From NCBI RefSeq assembly GCF_030272615.1, contig NC_081413.1, positions 448,984,538 to 449,048,537 on the forward strand: DNA of 64,000 nt, in the 5' to 3' direction. This stretch comes from Cryptomeria japonica. Lineage: Eukaryota; Streptophyta; Pinopsida; Cupressales; Cupressaceae. Every line of letters starts with the position of its first letter. Position 1 is the first letter of the stretch. Under the pieces are notes generated by a model that saw only the letters and a program-made list of their open reading frames with translations, had not been told where the DNA came from and ran no database searches. This document shows positions 1-9,311 of the stretch, one piece after another. A program made the position numbers and the translations under genes.

Positions 1-93
1 GCCCTTATTAGTAGCTTGTTGGAGATATCAAGAGCTCCGGTGGAACAATTGATGATGCCACCATTGTTAGGAAATTTTTGAGATCATTGTTAT
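1..93 (+). pseudogene. copia-A gag, fragment upstream of sLTR-1
   Basis: This short stretch reads as the part of a copia gag just before the conserved segment ending in an RVVSIQDLRS-like motif. It stops at the 5 bp GTTAT (89-93) next to sLTR-1, and the same frame resumes after the second GTTAT at 1681-1685. It matches, at the amino-acid level, the corresponding part of the copia-E gag near 61940-62010. Structural role in the family: nucleocapsid/capsid protein of the cytoplasmic virus-like particle. Confidence 0.7.
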
Positions 94-1680
94 TGTAGAC
101 ACCTAAAGATGGTCAACGCTTGCGGAGTCATACTTTAACATTTGTGCATTGCCTCATTTTAGGTTTTTGCGTCACATTAACATTTCTCCTATGATTCGTA
201 CTTGGTTTTTATCATTTGCGAACATCGAGTCATTCTTCTACATTCTTCATTCATCTCGCTCTCGAATTTGGTCTTGTCGACAACACTATCCAGTCATGAT
301 TTTAATCGATCTTATCCTATTGCATCAATGTGCGTGCTTATTTGTCATCATTTTGGACATCGTCAATCCTAATTAGGGTTTTGTCCTCCTGTCAATCTTG
401 CGATCGATTTGTCATCAATCGTGGCTCTCTTATCAATCTTATCATCAATCTTATCATTTTGGACATCGTCAATCCTAATTAGGGTTTTGTCCTCTTTTCA
501 ATCTTGTCATCTGGCGATCGGTTTATCAATCTTGTCGTTTTACGATCGATTTGTCATCAATCATTGTCATGTTTAATTTTGTCATTTAACGATCGATTTG
601 TCATCGATCGTGGTCATTTTCAATCTTGTCGTTTTGCAATCTATTTGTCATCGATCGTTGTCTGTCTCAATTATGTCAATTTGGATCAATTTGTCATTGT
701 TCCTCGTCAATTGGCACATTTCTCAATCAAATTGTTTATCGCATTGGTCATTTATCAATTCAAAATCATGACATTAATTATCTTCAATCAAGACCTAATT
801 GTCATTTTTGCATTTCTAATTCATCTTCTAGGGTTTTATGATTTATTCATTTAACCTAATTTCTCATTTCTTCCTCTAGGATTACTAAATTATTTATTAA
901 TCCTAGGTCTTCTCATTACAATTAAATCTTTATTTAATTGGCTAATTATTCTTCCTCTTGTAAATTAATTAATAAATGACAAATTATTAATTAATTTACC
1001 TAATTTCTTCTAGTTCCTAATTTCCTATTTTTCCATCAATTTCTAATTCCTAATTGTCATCAATTTCAATTTTCTAATTTTCTTAATTTCCTAATTTCAA
1101 ATTCCTCCTATTTGTCTCCTAATTCTATGGGAATGACATTTCAATTTTTCATAAATTGTCATAATTGATAATCAATCAATTTTGACATAGAATGTGTCAT
1201 AATTTGTCATCAATTATCAATCAATCAAATGGTGCATGGAAAGTGCATAATTTGTCATATTGATTTGCAATTTCCATTTGAATTGCATCATGCTAATCTT
1301 GTCATTTATCCAATTCTTCTATAAATTGGATGATTTTCAATCAAATCTAATCCCGAATCCCTAATCAAACTATCGAACTTATGCTTCTAGTACTCTTGAT
1401 CAACAAACCAATATCAATCTTGCTTTCAATTGTATGTTGTGCACTTGTAGGTGAGATCCACAAATCCATTTGAAGAGGAAAGAAGAATAATGGAGCCACA
1501 TGGAAGAAGCATCCAAATTGTCATCTGGTTTGCATGAATCTTTTCTTTTGAATGCTTTGTTTCTATGTCTCTATTGAGTGTGCTTAGGATTAGATCATTG
1601 CAATGTGTGTTTATGATTGAGCTAATAATGATTAACATGTCTTTATACTTGCTTTGATGATTCCTAATTCTGATGCTACA
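94..1680 (+). mobile_element. sLTR-1: solo LTR (1587 bp) inserted in copia-A gag
   Basis: Begins TGTAGACACC and ends ATGCTACA, so it has TG...CA ends and a 5 bp terminal inverted repeat TGTAG/CTACA. It is flanked by a perfect 5 bp duplication, GTTAT, at 89-93 and 1681-1685. A second copy of the family lies inverted at 29620-31225. No primer-binding site, polypurine tract or coding region is inside, so this is a solo LTR left by recombination between the two LTRs of a full element. A TATA-like CTATAAATTGG at about 1319-1329 is placed as expected for the LTR promoter, which supports plus orientation. Superfamily is not certain. The TGTAGACAC start is shared with sLTR-4. Confidence 0.92.
350..720 (+). 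repeat. Degenerate tandem repeats rich in GATCGAT and TGTCAT inside sLTR-1
   Basis: A stretch of about 37 bases containing GGACATCGTCAATCC and TTAGGGTTTTGTCC occurs twice (about 350-388 and 456-494). It is followed by several degenerate units, each with CAATCTTGTC, a CGATCGAT-like palindrome and TTTGTCATC. The same arrangement is present in the sister copy (about 30660-30970, minus strand), with different spacing between the two long copies, so the array has changed length in at least one copy. It encodes nothing recognisable; the apparent reading frames here are low-complexity products of the repeat. Confidence 0.7.
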
Positions 1681-2775
1681 GTTATCGGTCTATGCAATTA
1701 GAGTTGTTTCTATTCAGGATCTAAGATCTATCAACAAAACCAAGGTATCCTTAGAATCAATCATTACAAAGTTGACTGCAAATGAGTTGAATAGCTATGA
1801 TGGCAGTGTTCAGAAGACTGAGTTATCCTTTAGAGAATTTGCTACACCAACCAGAAAAGGAAAAGAAGTAAGTACCAGTTATGAATCTAGGAAATGCAAA
1901 GATATGGATGATGAAGAGATTCTGATGGAGTTTGAAGCTCTTCTTGCCAAGAGACTTCCAAAAGGCACCAGAAAATATAGAGGTAAGCTTCCTTTAAAAT
2001 GTTTTTCCTGCAATAAGATAGGACATATAGCTATTAACTATCCTAATAATGACAATAAGGATAAATCAGAGAGGTTTAGAAAGTATAAAGGAGGAGGTAG
2101 GAGAAATTATCTTGTTGCAGTGGATGAAGGTGTTAATGATGAAGAATCTAAGGATGAAGAGAATGAGGACATAGTGTTTGTAGATGTAAAGGAAGAAGTG
2201 TCTGACAAGAAAGCCCTTGTCCCTTGCATTGACAACTCTAATGAGAGGATTATTGATAGTAAGCGTTATCACCACATGACTGGTGAGTGGAGAAAGTTTT
2301 TGTCTCTGGAAGAATATGATGGAGGTGTTGTCCAGTTTGACAATGATGCACCATGCTTCGTGAAAGGTAAAGGATCCATATCACTGAATGGAAAGAGCAG
2401 TGCAGATGATGTCTACTGTGTAGAAGGTCCTAAGCATAACCTTTTGAGTGTTGCTCAACTAAATGACAAAGGACACATTCTAGAGTTCAAAGGTGGAGTC
2501 TGCAATATAATTGGAAAGAGTGGTGAACTTATTGCCACTGCTAAGCAAACCAGAGGTAACTTGTTTCAGTTGAATGCCAAGATTAGTCATTGTCTAATAG
2601 CGAAGTTTGATGATAGTTGGATATGGCATAGGAGACTTTGTCATATAAACTTTGACAATATTATAAAAACCAGTACGATCAAGGCAGTAAGAGGAATGCC
2701 TTTTCTGAACAAACCAGAGAATTCTTTGTCCAGAGAATGCCAACTTTGGAAGATGTCTTCTATTGTTCTCAAATT
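1681..2775 (+). pseudogene. copia-A gag C-terminus, protease and GAG-pre-integrase region
   Basis: Open in one frame from the sLTR-1 junction to a stop at 2779. It contains a CCHC zinc knuckle at 2000-2041 reading CFSCNKIGHIAINY, in which the last cysteine has become tyrosine, so RNA binding by this knuckle would be lost. After an acidic linker comes the protease active-site region at about 2250-2280. The family motif D-S-G-C-S-H-H-M-T is altered here to DSKRYHHMT, so the catalytic DSG is broken. Around 2620-2760 is the GAG-pre-integrase zinc-binding segment (WIWHRRLCHINFDN), which then meets the inserted block. Normal roles: particle assembly, polyprotein cleavage, and the N-terminal zinc domain of integrase. 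Confidence 0.82.
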
Positions 2776-3716
2776 TTAATTTCCCTATCTCCTCTATAAG
2801 TAAATTATAGACTTTGTTGCATATGGAGAAAACAATAAGAAAATAGGAATCCAGAATAACATATAACAAGGTTTATTCAAAACCTTCTACACTTTAAGCT
2901 TATCCTAAGCTTAGGTGGGTATACCTCTTGTCAATACTTTCACAATTATAATATAAGATCCATAGTAAATGAGTGTTAGAAATTTGTAAACCTTATCACC
3001 TCAAAAATATTGAAACGCAAAAGAAAACCTGTGTTCATTTTTAGTCTTGACCCCAAGAAAGGTAGAAAAAATCCACAAATAATATCAGTGCCTTATCTGG
3101 GCTACAAAGTCACCCTAACTAGACAAGAATTCTAAATCAGGACATTCACATACATCTCATCAATTGGGCTTCATCAACCTAATATATGATTGATATATAT
3201 ATAATTTTTCCTTTATGCTAGACCTGGTTATCAAATTCAAGTAGAAACTATTGATTTACTAATAGAAAGATTTCACGTATATTTAATTCCCCTCCTTGAG
3301 AGGAAAACCTAAAACATATTTGTAAGATTTGCCTTGCAATTCCTATTCAATCATATAACACTAGATTATTTAAAAGAAACTAGTAAATCAATGAATGCAC
3401 ACAAGAAGACAATAGTAATCTAGGCTCAAAATGCTTTGATTTGTATATTAATATTCATTTTCAAAATAGTACATAACTCAAGGTGATTTCTGAAAAACTA
3501 GAAAACCGTAGATAAATTTTGGCAGAGTTTCTTTACAAATTCTTGTGATCCCCTTTTTCAAAGTCCTAGTATCCATTTATAATAATATGGATGCGAACAA
3601 GCTTTAGACTTTCCTAGGAATAGTTTGTTACAACCGTAATTCCCTCTTAAAAGAGGTTACAATAATTTTCATTCCTAACTTCCTGAGGGTTGTTACAACA
3701 CGGCAGCATCAATTAA

Positions 3717-5458
3717 TTATTCTTGAGCCTCTGCTTCTTGTACCATATACTTGTCTTTCCATTCTTTAAATGTGTCATCATCAGGCCATGGAAAGTTAAT
3801 AATTTTCTTTCTCAAATTTTTAGCCCTTTTCCATGTGTTCCTGAGCTACTTAATCTCTGTTTCCCAAAAACCGTAATGAGACTTCATTTTCTCAATTTAT
3901 TCAATTGTTTGAATAAACAAAGAGGTGTCATTTGATTTGATAACATCATTTATTCTTTGGGATAACTTATGGCCTAATTCGCCAAGCCAAACCTCTTTAT
4001 CTTTTAATTCATTTGCACTAACAAAACTTCATAGGAAAAGCTCAAACTTTTGGTCAGTGTACTCCTTCCTTTATAAATTTGCTTTCCTCTCCAAATTGGC
4101 TCTTGCTTCTACTAACTTGTGATGCTTTTTACTAACTCATACGCAAACTTAACTATGGCATCTGCATCAGTTCCCTCCTAGGATAGGCACATGAGCTCTA
4201 AGTCTGACTCCTTAGCCATCCATTTATTCAAAATTGCCTCTAAGGCATCCTTATCCTCCTTTATAGCATTCAACATGCTCAAATTTCTATGCATGTATAT
4301 ATATACTATGGAAGCTCCCATTGTCTCAGCAAATTTCAAAATGGTGCCTCTGACCTTCTCTTCATACTTGCTTGCAAAAATAGCCTGAGCTTGATTCAAC
4401 TTTTCTATCTCATCTTAAAGAGTCTCAGATGATTGAAAACCAAATGTCCTAGGGGAAAGGGGAAAGTCAATGATTGGAATAGTGGGTGGAGATGTTGCTA
4501 GAGTAGAGACAATCATCAAAGTGGACGACTCACCTTTTTCTTGTTGCCCTTCAATCTGGCCTTTTAACTTTTCAATTATGTTATCCTTGTGGGCTAATTC
4601 CACTTTAGCCTCATTGTATGCCTTTAAAATCATTTCCATCTTCACATAGATGTCAACCTTCTCTTTTGCTTCTCTCTTAGCTACTGCCATGTTGAAATTT
4701 GCTAACTCCAAATTTGTACTAGTTGCTTCCACTAGGCCTGTGTCCTTCACTCTTTTTACAATCATTCCCCTTGAGTACCTGGAATCTGAGGGGCCTTTTC
4801 TTTTCCTAATTTTTTCCCTTCTTAGTGATTACATGACCAATACAACATGATCCTTGGTGAATGTCACCCCTTCTAAGGGTTTTGTCTCCTTTCTGACAGT
4901 ATCAAGGATTAATGCTTCAGCTATAAACCACTCGGGGAGAATTAACACTCCAGCCTTTGCTATCATTTCTCTCCCCTGCTCAGGGGTAATGGCTTCAAAT
5001 TTAGTTATCATTTCTTTCTTGATCTCTTCTTCAACTATAGATGTGTCCTTATCTGGATACTCCATCTTTCTCTTCTCACATCTTTTATTAAAGTGTTCCA
5101 TGTTTGTTCTCCATACAAACTGCATGAAAGATCCTATTTTGACAAAATTACTGTCGGCCAAAAACTTCTCACTAGCATGTTTGATGATAGGGTCCAATTA
5201 TTTACCTATAAATTCCCCTATAGTTAAGTCCCTTTGGGCACTTGTCGGTTCTTCAAGTATTCCTTCTTGCAACTCCTCATAAGTGAGAGAAATTTCCCCA
5301 AGACTTCCTAATTGCAATAGTTGTTCTGCTACTACATGTTCATCTCCCACATGAATTAGGGATTGAGATGGAGAGTATAAAGTTTCACCTATTTTTATCT
5401 CTTTTCCTACTCTTTTCCTCTTGAGCGAATTTTGAATTTTGACCACATCTATTATCAT
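3717..5458 (-). pseudogene. Unrecognised protein pseudogene, about 580 codons, charged and probably coiled-coil
   Basis: Reading the minus strand from an ATG at 5458, one frame stays coding-like down to about 4125. It is broken only by stops near 5198, 4829, 4415 and 4178. After one apparent single-base frameshift near 4120-4130 it continues, with further stops, to a TAA at 3719-3717. The protein is rich in Lys, Glu and Ala, with long helix-like stretches. Around 4580-4690 there is a probable coiled coil (KAYNEAKVELAHKDNIIEKL), and before it a Trp-containing segment (about 5080-5120, FMQFVWRTNMEHFNKR). I do not recognise the family. It is not gag zinc-knuckle, protease, integrase, RT or RNase H. 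Several stops are TAA or TAG where Gln is plausible. The start could lie further upstream if the TAG near 5470 is also a mutation. The length and single-frame continuity argue for a decayed real gene rather than chance. Confidence 0.55.
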
Positions 5459-5828
5459 TTGTCGTAACTACAAATGGTTTGTTGCTGGGTCACGGACCAT
5501 AAATTTCACACAACTTCAACTAGCTGGTCAGTGATGGCCGTAGATCTCCATGAAACTCATTTGGCTTTTATCTCCTTTAACTATAAAAGTGGGCCCTTTA
5601 CCTTTAATTAATTAGCTCGCGAGTTCCTTCCAGGTGTATCCACCTATCATCCATTCATTTGCTCACAAGTATACCTATTTCCACCTTCTGACAACCACAT
5701 GTGTTTTGGGTGACTGGATCATTTTCCTTTTCACAAAACTACTTCACAAGCACTTCCACCTATTATGCCATGTGTTTTACCACCTCATCGGGACCCGCCA
5801 GCTCATTGCCAGCCGGATCGCCAGGTCA

Positions 5829-6130
5829 TTAGTCGCTACTCCGCAAAGGGTAAACTTCAGACACCTTTGCATTGCGGGGTAGCAACAACTCTTGATGATC
5901 ATCAAACTTGTGGTTTCTTTAACACCCGTAGAAACATTCTCAAAAAGTAGGTCCCACCATTAGTCGCTACTCCGTGAAGAGTAATCTTCGCACATTTTAA
6001 CCTTGTGATTCAGTGACCACCATAGATCTCTTTCAAACTTACTCGCACTTTAGCATCTGTAGAAAGAATTTAAGGAAATTAGGGTCCCACTCACTTAGTC
6101 GTTGTTTTGTGAAGGGTAACCTTCGTGTAG
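5829..6130. repeat. Three degenerate direct repeats, spacing 131-135 bp
   Basis: The motif TTAGTCGCTACTCCG followed by AAGGGTAA-like and CTTCG-like sequence recurs at 5829, 5960 and 6095. The third copy is more diverged. GTCCCAC precedes the second and third. The repeats lie upstream of the unrecognised minus-strand pseudogene, so they could be its leader or promoter region. That link is only positional. Confidence 0.6.
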
Positions 6131-6500
6131 CTTCTCTTTGTGGTATAGCAGTGTCCACGAGATCAATAGGAACTTGCATGGTAATTAAGAGACCTAACAA
6201 GGGACATAAAAGACTTAGGAAAAGGCAGAAAATTAAGAAAAATGATAACCTGCCTAGGAGAAAACCTAAAAAGGTCCCCTCTTCGCATGATGGACTAGCC
6301 CTTCCACTTAAGTGGAAAAACCAACAAGGAAATAGAATGAGAAACCTTATAACACAAAATTTTGAAAATAAAAACCCTAAACTTATGGACGAATAACCCT
6401 CAAGAGTAGAAAGAAACCATGAAAGCCGAAAAATAAAAGGATTGAAAAGAAAAAAATCACCCAAAATTCTAAATAGTGATAACATCTTCCTCAACTTTAA

Positions 6501-7241
6501 AAGGTAAGTCTTTTTTCAGCAGATAAATTACTTGATCGTATGCACACCAATCTATGTGGTCCAATGAAAACTAGAAGTATTCAAGGAGATAGGTATTTCA
6601 TGATTCTTATTGATGATTGCTCAAGAATGATGTGGGTCACATTCTTGAAAGACAAGTCTGAGGCATTTGGAAAGTTCAAATCCTTTAGAGCATTGGTAGA
6701 GAAGGAAAGTGGTCAAAGGATAAAATGCCTAAGAACTGATCAAGGAGGTGAATTCACTTCTAATGAATTCAACAAGTACTGTGAAGAGAACGATATCAAG
6801 AGGCAGTTGTTTGCCCCAAGGACACCACAATAGAATGGAATAGTAGAAAGGAATAATAGGATTGTAGTTGAAGTGGCCAGAACAATGCTGATCCAAGGAA
6901 AGGTTGCTCACACTTTTTGGGGAGAAGCGGTGAGTACTGTAGTCTATACTATGAACTGGGTACTCATCAAGAAAGGTAAAGATAAAACCCCTTACGAGTA
7001 CTGGACTAGGAAGACTCGCACTGTGAGTTATTTTAAAGTATTTGGTAGTAAGTGTTATATCAAGAGAGGTGAGCATCTGAGAAAGCTGGATGCTAAATGT
7101 GATGAAGGAATATTTCTGGGATATCACACTAAAAGAAAAGATCTCAAGTGATACAACAATAGGACTCAAAAAATTATTGAGAGTATCAATGTTAGGGTTG
7201 ATGAATCCCCTGAGAAACCTGAGGAAACCAGCAACGAGAAA
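6501..7241 (+). pseudogene. copia-A integrase (catalytic core)
   Basis: Resumes copia-A coding after the insertion. Visible landmarks are HTNLCGPM at about 6540-6565, the first catalytic-Asp region (LIDDCSRMMWVTF, about 6605-6645), and the second catalytic region with RTDQGGEF at about 6732-6757. The family motif PQQNG..ER then follows, with its second Gln codon now TAG (6831). The C-terminal part, with KVFGSKCYIKR and EGIFLGYH, runs to a TGA at 7149 where the family has Cys. The normal enzyme joins the cDNA ends to host DNA, giving 5 bp target duplications. It continues without a frameshift into RT. Confidence 0.85.
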
Positions 7242-8555
7242 GTGGAAGATGAATCAGATGTAATCTTATGGGAACTGATTAAGAAAGAAACAAGCAAAGA
7301 CCTCAGTGTTCCTGTACCGGTAGAAGCTATAGTAGGAGAAGAAGAATATGGAGAAGAAGAAGAAGAGGAAAAGAAAGCAAAACCAGCTAGAGTCATTCCT
7401 AGATATGTGAAACTACACCATGATCTGAAGAAGATCATAGGAGATAAAGATCCAAGGATACTCACAAGAAGAAAGGTGAAAGAAAACTCTTGCATGATTT
7501 CTAAATTTGAGCCTAAGACCACTACAAAGGCACTTAAAGATGAAGATTGGATTAAGGCAATGGAAGAGGAGTTGGACCAAATAGAAAAGAATGCAACATG
7601 GTCTTTGGTACCTAGACCAGAATACAAGAATGTCATAGGTACCAAATGGGTCTTCAGGAATAAGCTAAATGAAGAAGGCACAGTTGTAAGGAACAAGGCA
7701 AGACTTGTATGCAAGTGATATGCTTAGGAAGAGGGAGAAGACTATGGAGAAACCTTTGCTCCAGTGGCTAGAGTAGAAGGTGTTCTAATGCTACTTGCAT
7801 TTGCAGCATTTAAGGAATTCAAGGTATACTAGATGGATGTGAAGTCTACATTCTTGAATGGAATCCTAGAAGAGGAAGATTATATTGAGAAACCGGATGG
7901 GTTTGCCTTATCAGAAGATAGTAACATGGTGTGTAGATTACACAAGACCCTGTATGGATTGAAATAAGCACCAAGGGCATGGTATGAATGGTTACACTCT
8001 CATCTTGTGAAGATAGGATTTCAGAGAACATGTAAGGACAACAACATCTACCTAAAATCTGAAGGTGATCAGATTTTGATCTATGAAGTGTTTGTAGATG
8101 ACATAATCTTTGGAGGAGATGATGAAATGAGCCATGCTTTTGTAGATGAAATAAAGAAAGAGTTTGAGATGTCTCTGATTGGAGAGATAAAGTTCTTCAT
8201 TGGTCTAAAGATTCAACAGATTAAAGAGGGCATCTTTATTACCCAGTCCAAGTATGTCAAAGAGGTATTGAAGACCTTTGGCATGGAGGAGAGAAAATTG
8301 GTTGGTACACCGATGGTGACTAACTACAAATTGACTAAGGAAGATGATTCAATGTTGGTGAATGAGAAGGAGTGTCGGTCAATGATTGGTAAGATGTACT
8401 ATGTGGTACATAGCAGACTGGATATTGCTCATGCAGTGGTCAATGTGGCCCATTTTCAAAAAAGTCCAAGAGAATCCCACTTGGTAGCAGTCAAGAGTAT
8501 TCTTAGATACCTGAAAGGGACAGTTGATTATGGATTGTGGTATCCATACAATGGT
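7242..8555 (+). pseudogene. copia-A reverse transcriptase
   Basis: In the same frame as the integrase. Landmarks in order: acidic linker; LTRRKVKE (about 7458); the start of the RT fold with TKWVFRNKLNEEG; MDVKSTFLNG (about 7834-7863), holding the first catalytic Asp; LYGLK.APRAWYE (stop at 7965 where Gln is expected); and the polymerase box VFVDDIIFGG at about 8088-8117, with both Asp intact. It continues through IGKMYYV and LDIAHAVV to YLKGT. Stops: 7716 TGA, 7725 TAG, 7830 TAG, 7965 TAA. This is the RNA-directed DNA polymerase of the copia replication cycle; the pol is dead through stops, not through loss of the active site. Confidence 0.88.
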
Positions 8556-9044
8556 GATTTTAATCTCAAAGTATTTTTCGATGCAAATTGGGCAGGTAAT
8601 GTGGACGACCAGAAGAGCACAACCAGTGGAGCGTTCTTTCTTGGTGGAAGACTAGTCTCATGGAAAAGTAAGAAATAGAGCTACATTTCCTAGTCTACAG
8701 CTGAAGTAGAGTATGTGGCAACATTTATGAACTGCACTCAAGCAATCTGGATGAAACATATATTGGATGGTTTCAAAGTACCTATATCTGAACTAGTGAG
8801 TATATTTTGTGACAACAAAAGTGCAATAAATATTTCTAAGAATCCAGTATTGCATGCTAGAACTAAGCACATTGAGCTCAAGTATCACTTCTTGAGAGAG
8901 AAGGTTCAAAACAAAGAGATTGTATTACAACATGTTTCCAGTAAAGAACAACTAGTAGACATATCCACTAAGCCCTTACCGAAAACTACGTTTACCTATT
9001 TGAGAGGTGAATTTGGGGTTCTGCCCCTTCATGAAGTAAATTAA
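8556..9044 (+). pseudogene. copia-A RNase H
   Basis: Follows RT in the same frame. Landmarks: FDANWAGN (first acidic residue, about 8578), DQKSTTSGAFFLG, LVSWKSKK followed by TAG at 8676 where Gln is expected, STAEVEYVA after a second TAG at 8691, CDNKSAINISKNP (about 8808), ARTKHIELKYHFLREKV, and STKPLPK. It ends at PLHEVN with a TAA at 9042-9044. It degrades the RNA strand of the RNA/DNA hybrid during cDNA synthesis. Both Gln-to-TAG changes flank the conserved KKQS-type segment. Confidence 0.87.
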
Positions 9045-9311
9045 AAATGTGTGCTCCGCATTAGTTAGGTACTACAATGTCAAATATTTCAGGATTGATG
9101 TGTTGAAGGATGCTACTCCATAGGGTGAGTAGCATGGTGGAGAATGGAAGCTTGTGCCTCCACTTTGGCATTGTTGTCAAAGGTGGAGAGATATCCAAAG
9201 TGATGAAGATATATGATATCGGAGAAGATATATGTTATAATTACACTGGTCTATGTTGGCTACAATTGTAGTGCTACACTAAGTATTGCCATCAATGCCA
9301 AAGGGGGAGAC
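9045..9311 (+). other. copia-A 3' untranslated spacer with polypurine tract
   Basis: Non-coding spacer between the pol stop and the 3' LTR. It includes CTTTGGCATTGTTGTCAAAG near 9160-9182, a motif seen in the same place in copia-F. It ends with the purine run AAAGGGGGAGA at 9300-9310, followed by C and the LTR start TGTTGGCAT. The polypurine tract primes plus-strand DNA synthesis in these elements. Confidence 0.8.

Larger units (their letters stand above)
2776..6500. mobile_element. Unclassified 3.7 kb insertion in copia-A
   Basis: Copia-A coding sequence stops just before this block and resumes just after it, near the integrase core, so the block is inserted. I could not find clean terminal repeats or a target duplication; both ends are uncertain by tens of bases. 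It holds an unrecognised minus-strand pseudogene (3717-5458). Its 3' side (2776-3716) is AT-rich with nothing recognisable. Its 5' side (5459-6500) includes three degenerate direct repeats. It shows no RT, integrase or transposase. It could be a non-autonomous LTR element carrying a foreign gene, or a fragment of one. Confidence 0.55.

Noticed and set aside
504-854. Open frame of over 100 codons in the first kilobase
   Set aside because: It lies in the repeat array of sLTR-1, has low-complexity composition and no counterpart protein motif; the sister LTR shows only short non-equivalent frames.
6013-6494. Overlapping open frames on both strands upstream of the copia-A integrase
   Set aside because: Lys/Arg-rich on one strand and Leu/Phe-rich on the other, as expected from skewed composition; no recognisable domain.
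2776-6500. Insertion in copia-A being a standard LTR element
   Set aside because: No matching terminal TG...CA repeats or 5 bp duplication could be found at its edges, so I left it unclassified.
7166-7714. 182-codon minus-strand open frame
   Set aside because: Exact antisense of the acidic linker and RT start of copia-A; Ser/Leu-rich composition follows from the purine-rich sense strand.
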